A stretch of 32,587 nt of DNA. Origin: an uncultured Pirellulaceae bacterium. Lineage in GTDB: Bacteria; Planctomycetota; Planctomycetia; Pirellulales; Pirellulaceae. The first letter of the stretch is position 1. Every line of letters starts with the position of its first letter. The stretch is taken from positions 1 through 32,587 of the forward strand of contig CAJQQR010000251.1 in NCBI GenBank assembly GCA_905480545.1, read 5' to 3'. The notes under the pieces are model-generated. The model was not told where the DNA came from. It made no database searches and was given only the letters and a program-made list of their open reading frames with translations. The translations under genes and the position numbers were made by a program. Below, one piece after another: positions 23,740-31,597 of this stretch.

Positions 23740-24984
23740 ATGAACGCTTCCACTGGCTCAACGCATGGTTCTACGCCGCGATCACAAAATGAGAATGCGG
23801 CTTCGAAGCTCGTCGTATCAAAATGGTCGAGATTCAATCAAAACTTGAAGAAGAAGCTGGTTCTGCTGCTGTTTGGGATTTGTGTCGCATTCGCGATAAC
23901 CGAGTTCCTCTTACTTGCACTTGGGGTTTCTTTTCCGTTGCTTTATCAGCCGGATGATTTTTGCGGGACTCGTTTGCGCCCGAATCTTAACGTTCGATAC
24001 ATCGAAGAGGGCAATGCAATCGTAAAAACCAATTCGAGCGGTTTTCGTGGAAATGAATATCAGGCCAAAAAGGAAAACGTTGTTCGAATTGCGGTGATCG
24101 GTGACTCGTTTACCGAAGCGATCCATGTCCCTTATGAAAAGACTTTTTGTCACCTGTTGGAACGGCGATTCGAAAAAGCGGGGCAACTAGTTGAGGTTCT
24201 TAACTTTGGTGTTTCGGGATTTGGAACCGCACAAGAGTTGGAAATGCTTAACCATTATGTGCTTCCTACTCAACCAGACATCGTGATTCTAGCCGTATTC
24301 ACTGGAAATGATGTTGGCGATAATTCGTCGAAAATCAATAGCGGTCAGATCAAGCCATACTATCGAATGCAGGCAAATGGTCTCGTTTTGGACGACTCTT
24401 TTAAACATGATGCACGATTCATGGCTGCGAATTCTTGGTCAACACAAACCAAGGTTGCCTTGATTAACTGGTCGAGAAGTTTGCAATTGGTCAACAAATT
24501 CTATGCGGCGTGGAAGAATCGAAAACAGAGCGGCAAGCTGGATGACATTGGGCTGGATCCAAACGTTTATCTAACGCCAAAAGAAAATTCTGATTGGGAT
24601 GTTGCTTGGAAAGTAACAGAGTTGCTGATTCAAAAGTTTGCCGCGGATTGCACGTCCAATGGTGCAGAGTGCTTGGTGGTGACGCTCAGTAATCCGATCC
24701 AGGTTCATCCGAATAAGGAATTTCGCGAAGACTACTTTTCAGGCAACGGAATTGCCGATCCCTTTTACCCGGATAAAAGAATTGCCGAATATTGCGAAGC
24801 GAACACGATTTTTAATTTGAACTTGGCCGAACCGCTGTACAGAAACGTTAGTGAATCTGAGGGGCTTTTTCTTCACGGCTTCCCTGCGTCAAAGCTTGGA
24901 ACGGGGCATTGGAACGAAAATGGACATGCCGCTGCGAGCGAGCTGATTTATGATGCCTTAATCGGTTGCGAGTTACTCGATTGA
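23740..24984 (+). CDS. Membrane-anchored SGNH/GDSL hydrolase-like protein
   Basis: This encodes 414 residues. A polar 38-residue N-terminus precedes one membrane segment (about 39-62), leaving the rest outside the cytoplasm. SGNH blocks are visible: VIGDSFTEA with nucleophile Ser123, NFGVSGFG with oxyanion Gly157 or Gly160, and FTGNDV with Asn190. Near the C-terminus GHWNENGH (389-396) supplies His390; the Asp that usually precedes it by two or three residues is not present (Thr388 or Gly387 instead). Families with this layout include esterases and acyl-group transfer proteins on extracellular polysaccharides. The substrate cannot be read. It ends 22 bases from the convergent M50 protease gene and is divergent from the TPR lipoprotein gene. 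Confidence 0.87.
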   Translation: MNASTGSTHGSTPRSQNENAASKLVVSKWSRFNQNLKKKLVLLLFGICVAFAITEFLLLALGVSFPLLYQPDDFCGTRLRPNLNVRYIEEGNAIVKTNSSGFRGNEYQAKKENVVRIAVIGDSFTEAIHVPYEKTFCHLLERRFEKAGQLVEVLNFGVSGFGTAQELEMLNHYVLPTQPDIVILAVFTGNDVGDNSSKINSGQIKPYYRMQANGLVLDDSFKHDARFMAANSWSTQTKVALINWSRSLQLVNKFYAAWKNRKQSGKLDDIGLDPNVYLTPKENSDWDVAWKVTELLIQKFAADCTSNGAECLVVTLSNPIQVHPNKEFREDYFSGNGIADPFYPDKRIAEYCEANTIFNLNLAEPLYRNVSESEGLFLHGFPASKLGTGHWNENGHAAASELIYDALIGCELLD

Positions 24985-25006
24985 GTGCAATGAAAGTCGG
25001 GCATTC

Positions 25007-26107
25007 TTAAATATCGGTCTGCTGATTCTGCTGCCGAATTTTCGCACTTGCAAGCATTAAGATCGCTTTTTCATCCTCGGATAAACCTTCGAAGCCAACT
25101 CGGTTGATCCTGTCGAGAATTTCGTCCAGTTGATCTTCCATGTGTGACTGGTCATCCGATTCGAAGTTGAAGTCATCGTCGAATTTTTGCTGTGAAAGCC
25201 AGTCTGAGATTTGATGGTCTTTTTCACGCTCTTCATCAAACTCATCAAAAGCGCGGTTCTCGATCGCTTCCATCAATTTGTCAGCGTATACGTTGGATTC
25301 GTTTTCAAGCAGGTCTTCAAGGTCTCGTAAATCCAATTGGGTCTGTCGCCGTGCACCGAAAAAGACAATGATTCCGAGCAAAGTGAGCACCAACCACATT
25401 GGAATTAACGTTGTGACTTGGCTCTCGCGTGAGAGCCAGGCCAAAACGAACAGTCCGATTGAGGTCATGCCCGCAACAATCATCGACCCCAGATAGACTT
25501 GATCTGTTCTGGTGTTCGGCCACAACAATGGAATCAACGAGCGGACGACTTTGCCGCCATCGAAAGGAGAAACCGGGAGCAGGTTAATCATGAAGACCAA
25601 CCAGTTCACCCAAAAAATCAGCCCAACCGTATTGGTGAAAAGATGATCGCGAATGATGATTGGTTGTAATGGTGAGAGGAGTGTTGACCAGCTTCCTTTT
25701 TCCGCGAAATGAGCATCAAAGAAAAGAATCAGGGCGCAGGAGAGGCAGACAAAAAGGTTCGTCAGCGGTCCGCTCAAATGAACAAGAAGCTGATGATGCT
25801 TGTTCTTCGGCAGTTCAATCTCACTTGTTCCGCCCCAAGGAAATACCTCGATCGATTCAACGTAACCCCCGAATCGGGTTGCAGTAAATCCATGGGCAAC
25901 CTCATGCGCAAAGATCGATGCGAACAAGATTCCCAAAGTCGCTGCGCAGGTTGTGTAGTACTCGACACCCGAACCGCCTGCCGCCGCATGCCAACCAAAA
26001 TAGAAAGTCATGACCGCAAAAAAGAAAAACAGCATATGGATGCGGACATTCACGCCATACCATTTACCTAACGCAAGGCTCCAAGCTGATTGCTGTTCTC
26101 CGACCAT
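25007..26107 (-). CDS. M50 family site-2-type membrane metalloprotease
   Basis: This encodes 366 residues of an integral-membrane zinc protease. Several membrane segments are visible (about 24-42, 53-70, 107-130, 160-178, 200-250). The zinc motif HEVAH (His68, Glu69, His72) lies in the second segment, and SPFDGG with Asp183 supplies the third ligand. The last 110 residues are strongly acidic and polar, probably cytoplasmic, and contain no CBS domain, which many relatives have. Site-2-type proteases cleave membrane-bound proteins such as anti-sigma factors; the target here is unknown. The ATG at 26107 gives a typical start (LGKWYGVNVRIH). Confidence 0.93.
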   Translation of the reverse strand: MVGEQQSAWSLALGKWYGVNVRIHMLFFFFAVMTFYFGWHAAAGGSGVEYYTTCAATLGILFASIFAHEVAHGFTATRFGGYVESIEVFPWGGTSEIELPKNKHHQLLVHLSGPLTNLFVCLSCALILFFDAHFAEKGSWSTLLSPLQPIIIRDHLFTNTVGLIFWVNWLVFMINLLPVSPFDGGKVVRSLIPLLWPNTRTDQVYLGSMIVAGMTSIGLFVLAWLSRESQVTTLIPMWLVLTLLGIIVFFGARRQTQLDLRDLEDLLENESNVYADKLMEAIENRAFDEFDEEREKDHQISDWLSQQKFDDDFNFESDDQSHMEDQLDEILDRINRVGFEGLSEDEKAILMLASAKIRQQNQQTDI

Positions 26108-26429
26108 ATGTTTGTTTGCGGATGGTAAAAATGTAGAGGCATACTCTGCAGTATGTTCTAACGCTCTAATTTGGCTGGGCGCCAGGTCAGGGCTCTATAA
26201 ACCTATCAGTCGCGTAATAGGTAAAACTTAATAAATAAAACGAACGAAAACCGTGGATTTACATCAAGTCACACACTTAACACTACCAATTATCAAATGC
26301 TGTAGCTTGGTATCTGGGGATTTTGTTTAAAAAACGAAACATCCCAGATTTTCAGCCTATCGATTGGAAAAGAAATTGCAATCATTCGTCGAAAAAAAAA
26401 CGTTTTCAACCTAAATATCAGCCAAATAA
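26108..26429. other. 322-base spacer with short palindromes
   Basis: CATACT/AGTATG (26140-26145/26150-26155) and ACCTAT/ATAGGT (26201-26206/26217-26222) are small inverted repeats that could be operators. The plus frame 26323-26490 is open but Lys/Asn/Gln-rich and does not look like protein. Confidence 0.4.
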
Positions 26430-26549
26430 ATGGAATCATCAACAGAACTATTGCGAACTGAGAAATTCAGCGTCGTGCAACGAGTCATCGATGGTAGAGA
26501 AAGCGCTGGTGCAACATCCGGGGGCCGTCGTCATTTTGCCATTTGTTGA
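26430..26549 (+). pseudogene. Displaced N-terminal segment of the Nudix gene
   Basis: This 39-codon frame starts at ATG 26430, directly after an in-frame TAA. Its first 24 residues (MESSTELLRTEKFSVVQRVI, then DGRE) look like the first beta strands of ADP-ribose-pyrophosphatase-type Nudix proteins. After about 26501 the frame becomes meaningless while the Nudix sequence continues one frame over. A single frameshift near 26499-26503, real or a sequencing error, would join the two. No homopolymer longer than AAA is at the junction. Confidence 0.5.
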
Positions 26550-26934
26550 CGCGGATCACATCTGTCTTATTCGGAATAAGAGGTTTGCAGTTGAGAAAAC
26601 GCTGGTCGAATTACCCGCTGGAACGTTGGAACCCGGCGAAGAAGCGATCATTACGGCTCAGCGTGAACTCGCCGAGGAAACGGGTTTTCGCTCTGACAAT
26701 CTGACACCGCTCTTTGATTACTATGTCTCTCCAGGCATTTTGAACGAAAAAATGCATGCGTTTATCGCAAAAAACCTTGTGTCCGGCGAACAGAACTTAA
26801 TGCATGACGAAGAAATCGAAATCGAGGTTGTTCGTTTTGATGATGCACTCGCTGCAATCAAAAACGGTCAGATTGAAGACGCAAAAACCATCGCGACCCT
26901 GCTTTACTATCAGCAGTTCGTCGCGATGGTTTGA
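26491..26934 (+). CDS. Nudix hydrolase, ADP-ribose-pyrophosphatase-like, 5' end possibly frameshifted
   Basis: The main frame gives 147 residues from the ATG at 26491. A complete Nudix box spans Gly44-Phe66: Gly44, Glu50, Arg58-Glu59, Glu62-Glu63 and Gly65, in the exact G-x5-E-x7-RE-x2-EE-x-G spacing. The residues just before it (HPGAVVILPF, LIRNKRF, ELPAGTLEPGE) match the ADP-ribose pyrophosphatase subgroup, which cleaves ADP-ribose to AMP and ribose-5-phosphate. Relatives carry about 25 more N-terminal residues, and these are found in the other frame just upstream (26430-26501). Either the gene is frameshifted, or translation starts at 26491 and gives a shorter product. The frame is also open further upstream to 26323 but that part is implausible. 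Confidence 0.82.
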   Translation: MVEKALVQHPGAVVILPFVDADHICLIRNKRFAVEKTLVELPAGTLEPGEEAIITAQRELAEETGFRSDNLTPLFDYYVSPGILNEKMHAFIAKNLVSGEQNLMHDEEIEIEVVRFDDALAAIKNGQIEDAKTIATLLYYQQFVAMV

Positions 26935-26963
26935 TCGAAAACAAATTGGTTAGCGTTTTGAAT

Positions 26964-26992
26964 GTCAAAATCTTCCAGTCTTGGAAGTTGAC
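26964..26992. terminator. Bulged hairpin between convergent Nudix and PQQ genes
   Basis: GTCAA and CTTCCA (26964-26968, 26972-26977) pair with TGGAAG and TTGAC (26982-26987, 26988-26992) around GTCT, with a three-base bulge: eleven pairs. It sits in the 71-base convergent spacer and can work in both directions. Confidence 0.5.
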
Positions 26993-27005
26993 TGACACTC
27001 GATAT

Positions 27006-28277
27006 CTAATTTTTCCAATCATAAGCCGTTAGAGAATCCAGGCCACGAACAAAAATGCGATCGCCTGAAATTCCAACGTGTGCCCAAGAGTCGTTTGTAT
27101 CTAATTTCACCTCGCCCAGCATCTCAAATTTCTCGGGATTGGCCTTCATCAAGTAAAGGACGCCTTTGGAATCCAGAGCCAAAATTTTGTCACCGCATCC
27201 GATCATGCTCCAGTAATCACCGAATCGCTTTCGGTTCTTGCTAACCCACTTGGTCGTCCCGCCCTCAATGTCAAAACATGCAATTTGTTTATTTTGCAAG
27301 TGCAAGTAGGCGTGCCCGTCGATCACTACGGGAGACGACATGTACGCTTTCGATGGAGATGACCACTCCTGAGATGAAACAAACGAATTTCCGTCTTTCG
27401 AAATCACGTAGCCAAATGACTTGTTGTTGTAAGAGCTCGTGAAAACCTTGTTGTCCACGACGGTTGGTGTCAAGATGTTCATACCTCTGAAGGCCGGTAC
27501 AGCCTGTTTCCAGAGTACTTTTCCGGAAGCCATATCAACACCAGCAAGCTCTTGCCGTGTTTGAACAACCAGTTGTTTCTGGCCTTCTAGGGTCGCCACA
27601 ATGGGGGATGAAAATGCACCTCCAGACATGATGCTTCCGCTGCCGTTGAGTGTTCGCCAAATCTCCTTACCGGTCAGCCGATTCATTTTGATGAACCCGG
27701 CAGAGCACTGGATGTAGATTGAGTTGTCCATTGCATCGTCGGGAATGAGTGGAGAGCAAACATGACCAAACTGCTCCGGGCTTGTACCGTACCGTTCGTT
27801 TAAATCGACTTTCCAAATCTGTTTACCCGACTGGACGTCGAGGCACACGAACAGGCCTTTGATGCCACCGATATAAAGACGCTCGCCATCGGTAGCGGGA
27901 GTCGCACGGATCCAGCTGCCATTCTTCGCGGCGAAGAAAGGTACTTTCATTGATCCGGACCAGTCTACCGACCATTTCTTCTCGCCGGTGTTGACGTCCA
28001 GTGCCGTAACAATTTCGGATTTTTTGTCTTTGGTCTCGGTTACGAAAACAAGCCCTTTGGCAATGATTGGGCCGGAATAGCTGGGGCCAAATGGTTTTGA
28101 CCATACCTTTTTTAAGTTTGTGGTCGAGAGCGTTTCTGGCCACTCACCTGCGATTTTGCTGTCTCGGCTCCCTCCACGCCATTGAGTCCAATCGGTTGGA
28201 GGGTCCGTGGCAAATGCTGCATTGAAAAATGCAAACGATAGCGCGGTTAAAAAAGCGTTAGTGAGGTGCGATTTCAT
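27006..28277 (-). CDS. Secreted PQQ-type beta-propeller protein (second copy)
   Basis: This encodes 423 residues: a signal peptide (MKSHLTNAFLTALSFAFFN, cleavage near AFA at about 23), then DWTQWRG and about seven propeller blades of the PQQ-like repeat (LDVNTGEKKWSVDW, LDVQSGKQIWKVD, VDMASGKVLWKQ, FDIEGGTTKWVSK). It belongs to the same family as the gene at 7941-9191; both open with DW...G and contain WSKP followed by a Gly-rich turn. No catalytic residues are apparent. Periplasmic location is likely. It is convergent with the Nudix gene and about 290 bases from the divergent SDR-fusion gene. Confidence 0.91.
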   Translation of the reverse strand: MKSHLTNAFLTALSFAFFNAAFATDPPTDWTQWRGGSRDSKIAGEWPETLSTTNLKKVWSKPFGPSYSGPIIAKGLVFVTETKDKKSEIVTALDVNTGEKKWSVDWSGSMKVPFFAAKNGSWIRATPATDGERLYIGGIKGLFVCLDVQSGKQIWKVDLNERYGTSPEQFGHVCSPLIPDDAMDNSIYIQCSAGFIKMNRLTGKEIWRTLNGSGSIMSGGAFSSPIVATLEGQKQLVVQTRQELAGVDMASGKVLWKQAVPAFRGMNILTPTVVDNKVFTSSYNNKSFGYVISKDGNSFVSSQEWSSPSKAYMSSPVVIDGHAYLHLQNKQIACFDIEGGTTKWVSKNRKRFGDYWSMIGCGDKILALDSKGVLYLMKANPEKFEMLGEVKLDTNDSWAHVGISGDRIFVRGLDSLTAYDWKN

Positions 28278-28567
28278 TGAGGAATCCTAGTTTTACGAGT
28301 TCAAAATTAATTTCAGGAAGGAATCGCAGTCGATAAAAGAGAATTTGGCCCATTATTTCGCCAGTTTCCATACGTGTCGCTAAGTTGGCGATCGTCGTTA
28401 ATTTTGGTCAGCAAAATGGTCTCAATTGAATCGCTGAACGGTTTTTGATCGAACTCATTCTCGACGGCGTTGCATCCTACAACAATTCGATGGAATGCTG
28501 GTTGATAATTCCACCGCTGTCTTATTAAACGCTTCGCGATTTTTCCTCAAACGGATTCGATATATTT

Positions 28568-29977
28568 ATGGCTGACAACATATTTGAAAAATCTGTTTCA
28601 TTTGCAGTTCCCAAGGAGGCTGCATTTCAGTGGCATCGCGCGGAAAAGGCATTTGAGCGGCTGTTACCGCCGTGGGAAAACGTCGTAGTTGAATCGAAAA
28701 AGGGCGGCATCGAGGGCGGAACGGTCAACCTGAAGACGTATGCAGGTCCGGTTGCGGTTCGTTGGATCGCCGAACACTCGAAATACGTTGAGAATGAGCA
28801 GTTTTTCGACAAAAGCCTAAGTGGACCGTTCAAAAAGTGGGAGCACACACACCGTTTTGACCAAGGACAAGGCGCAAGCGGCGATTTTGATCGCGTGACG
28901 ACTCACTCTTCGTTGACGGATCATATAGAGTATCGGCTTCGAGGTGGTCTTTTGGCGTCGATCATTATGGGGGGGTGGGTAAAACGAAAACTGGATCGGA
29001 TGTTCGACTACCGTCATGAGGTGACCAAATCAGATTTGGAAGATCACTTTCAATTCGCGGATAAAGCACGAAAAACTGTCGCGATTACCGGGGCGAATGG
29101 GCTTGTCGGAAAGGCTTTGGTCCCTTTTTTGGAGAATGGAGGCCACACGGTCATCCCTTTGGGGCGGAAAAATGAAATCCAGAACGACGTGATCGGCTGG
29201 AATCCAGATTCGGGCGAAGTTGGTCTTGGTGAGCACGGCAGCGTTGACTGCTTTGTGCATCTTGCAGGATTCGGCATTGCGGACCGACGTTGGAGCGTTG
29301 ATGTCAAGGAAAAAATCCGTTCGAGTCGGAGTGATGCGACAGAAAAACTTTCTGATTATCTGGTGAGTCGCAAGCTCGTTGCCGAGTCGTTCATTTGTGC
29401 CTCTGCCACTGGGTTCTACGGTGATCGTGGAGACGAGATTTTGAGTGAAAAATCTGAGCAAGGTGCAGGCTTTTTGGCGGATATTTGTGGTCAATGGGAG
29501 AACGCATCTAGAAAATTTGAAGATTCTGGCATTCGAGTTGCAAGAATGCGGTTTGGCATCTTGCTGAATCAAAAGGGTGGGGCGTTATCCAAGCTTTTGT
29601 TGCCCTTTAATCTTGGGCTAGGGGGGAAAATCGGAAGCGGTCAGCAATATTGGAGTTGGATTTCGCATTTAGACGCCATCCGTGCAATCCACTTCGCCAT
29701 AATGAACGAAGAGATCAGCGGGGCGGTTAATGTTGTTGCTCCCCATGCGGTTAGCGTAAGCAAATTCGCAAAGATATTGGGTACAGTCCTTCATCGCCCG
29801 AGTTTTTTGCCTTTTCCGGCATTTGCAGCCAAAATAATGCTGGGAGAGATGGCAAACGATTTGTTGTTGACAAGTTGTCGTGCGGTTCCAGAGAAGCTAA
29901 TCGACGCCAGCTTCAGATTTAATCATGAAACTTTAGAACAAGCTCTTCGCTTTGAATTAGGTCGGAAAAACAACTGA
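28568..29977 (+). CDS. SRPBCC domain fused to TIGR01777-type SDR
   Basis: This encodes 469 residues in two parts. Residues 1-155 resemble the SRPBCC/polyketide-cyclase (START-like) fold, which binds hydrophobic ligands (FEKSVSFAVPKEAAFQWH, then GPFKKWEHTHRF). Residues of about 168-460 are an extended short-chain dehydrogenase/epimerase of the TIGR01777 (YfcH/SulA) group: nucleotide motif Gly175-x-x-Gly178-x-x-Gly181, HLAGFGIADRRW, SATGFYGDRGDE and ISHLDAIRAIHFA. The C-terminal DUF1731-like tail ends the protein. The reaction is unknown for this group. The fusion occurs in other bacteria, so it is not unique. The next gene, an FAD oxidoreductase in the same direction 126 bases away, may be co-transcribed. 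Confidence 0.92.
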   Translation: MADNIFEKSVSFAVPKEAAFQWHRAEKAFERLLPPWENVVVESKKGGIEGGTVNLKTYAGPVAVRWIAEHSKYVENEQFFDKSLSGPFKKWEHTHRFDQGQGASGDFDRVTTHSSLTDHIEYRLRGGLLASIIMGGWVKRKLDRMFDYRHEVTKSDLEDHFQFADKARKTVAITGANGLVGKALVPFLENGGHTVIPLGRKNEIQNDVIGWNPDSGEVGLGEHGSVDCFVHLAGFGIADRRWSVDVKEKIRSSRSDATEKLSDYLVSRKLVAESFICASATGFYGDRGDEILSEKSEQGAGFLADICGQWENASRKFEDSGIRVARMRFGILLNQKGGALSKLLLPFNLGLGGKIGSGQQYWSWISHLDAIRAIHFAIMNEEISGAVNVVAPHAVSVSKFAKILGTVLHRPSFLPFPAFAAKIMLGEMANDLLLTSCRAVPEKLIDASFRFNHETLEQALRFELGRKNN

Positions 29978-30103
29978 GTCGCAAATGGTAACGAAGGTGT
30001 GGCCAGTTTAGTTATAGGATCACGGAAAACAATGATTGCTCAAAACAAACCTGAAATGTTAAAATCAAGTCATCAACTCGAAGTGCGAATTGGATGCGAT
30101 GAA

Positions 30104-31393
30104 ATGAAGAACGAATACGATTGCGTTGTGATTGGTGCAGGTCCAGCAGGTGGGACCACGGCCGCGTTGGTGGCAGAAGCGGGTAATTCGACGTTATTAA
30201 TCGAACGTGAGAAGATGCCCCGATTTCATGTCGGTGAATCCCTAATGCCCGAGGTGTACTGGACCCTTGATCGCTTGGGTGTGGTGGAAAAGATCCGAGC
30301 CAAAGGCAAGTTCACCAAGAAAAATGGAGTTCAGTTTGTCACCAACAAGGGCAAGGAGTCGCGTCCCTTTTTCTTTCAGGAACATGACGCACGTGAGAGT
30401 GCCTTAACGTGGCATGTTAAACGTGAAGATTTCGACAAGATTCTGTTTGATAATGCGACGGAGAAGGGAGCAGATTGTTTCGATGAAACACGGGTCACGA
30501 AAATTGATTTTTCGGAAAACGGCAAACACAAAATCGAATTAATCGACCGAGAGGGGCAAACGCGACACGTCATCGCTAAGGTTGTCGTGGATGCCACGGG
30601 ACAACAGTCGATGATCGCCAACAAACTGCAGATCAAGGATGTGAACCCGGAACTGAAGAAAGCGGCAATTTGGAGTTACTTTGAAGGCGCGAAGCGTAAT
30701 GGATCGGGTGAAGAGGCGGAGGTGACCTGCATTCTGCATACGAAAGATAAGAGTGCATGGTACTGGTACATTCCTCTAGGCGACGGATCCGTCAGCGTTG
30801 GGTTGGTCTCGAACAACGATTCGCTTCTCAAAGGGCGAGGAACACCGGCAGAGACATTTTACGAGGAGATGGAAAATTGCGTTGGAATCAAGAACAGACT
30901 CGCAGATGCGACTCAAAAAGGTGAAATTCGTGTTGCGAAAGAGTTTTCTTACACGACCAAAAAACACGCCTGCGACGGATGGGTTCTGGTGGGCGACGCC
31001 TACAGCTTCATTGATCCGGTTTACTCATCAGGAGTTTTTCTGGCACTGAAATCTGGCGAGCTTGCCGCCGATGCGATCAACGAAGGGTTTCAACTGGGCG
31101 ACCTATCGGAGCAACAACTGGGGTGCTGGACTGATGATTACGAGAAAGGGATTTCCCTTTTCCGCAAATTGGTCGGTGCTTTTTACACCGATGAATTCAG
31201 CTTTGCTGAGTTTATGAAGAAGTACCCGCAATACAAAGGGGATCTCACGGATCTGTTGATCGGTCGAGTCTATGGTGACAGTAACCCGGGGCGGATGTTT
31301 GACGACATGGACCCATGGATCCAGCATTCGAAGGACGGGACAATCGATCAGTACGCTGCAACAATTCCTGATCCGATGATGGAAACCATGTAG
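30104..31393 (+). CDS. Flavin-dependent halogenase/geranylgeranyl-reductase-like FAD oxidoreductase
   Basis: This encodes 429 residues of the flavoprotein monooxygenase superfamily. FAD motif Gly11-x-Gly13-x-x-Gly16 starts the protein (CVVIGAGPAGG); HVGESLMPE (42-50) and HVKREDFDK (104-112) are conserved in the halogenase branch. The motif WYWYIP (219-224) fits WxWxIP, a hallmark of flavin-dependent halogenases, and FTKKNG (70-75) offers Lys72 or Lys73 as the candidate catalytic lysine. GDAYSFIDPVYSSGVFLAL also fits. Chlorination or bromination is thus possible but unproven; many family members have other roles. I chose the ATG at 30104 because the fold starts there; ATG 30032 and the upstream start at 29999 are in frame. 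A separate reductase would be needed. Confidence 0.85.
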   Translation: MKNEYDCVVIGAGPAGGTTAALVAEAGNSTLLIEREKMPRFHVGESLMPEVYWTLDRLGVVEKIRAKGKFTKKNGVQFVTNKGKESRPFFFQEHDARESALTWHVKREDFDKILFDNATEKGADCFDETRVTKIDFSENGKHKIELIDREGQTRHVIAKVVVDATGQQSMIANKLQIKDVNPELKKAAIWSYFEGAKRNGSGEEAEVTCILHTKDKSAWYWYIPLGDGSVSVGLVSNNDSLLKGRGTPAETFYEEMENCVGIKNRLADATQKGEIRVAKEFSYTTKKHACDGWVLVGDAYSFIDPVYSSGVFLALKSGELAADAINEGFQLGDLSEQQLGCWTDDYEKGISLFRKLVGAFYTDEFSFAEFMKKYPQYKGDLTDLLIGRVYGDSNPGRMFDDMDPWIQHSKDGTIDQYAATIPDPMMETM

Positions 31394-31597
31394 GGCGAAC
31401 ATCTGGACGATGCTGGATTTAGGCGTGCTGCCTTCCCAAATATGGACATCTGCGTTTGGTGGATAGGCACACGCACAATTACCGATCCAGAGTTTGCGAA
31501 GTGGGTAGACCGCTTTCCCATCTCGCAAATGCTAGGTTTTTTGCTACATTGATGGGCTATTTTAAGCCCGCCAAACTAGCAAGTTAATCGAAAAACG

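Noticed and set aside
26323-26490. N-terminal extension of the Nudix frame
   Set aside because: The encoded stretch is Lys/Asn/Gln-rich and matches nothing, while the expected Nudix N-terminus is found in another frame over 26430-26501.
31103-31528. Minus-strand 141-codon frame at the end of the halogenase-like gene
   Set aside because: Most of it is the shadow of the plus-strand gene, and the part beyond has no support.
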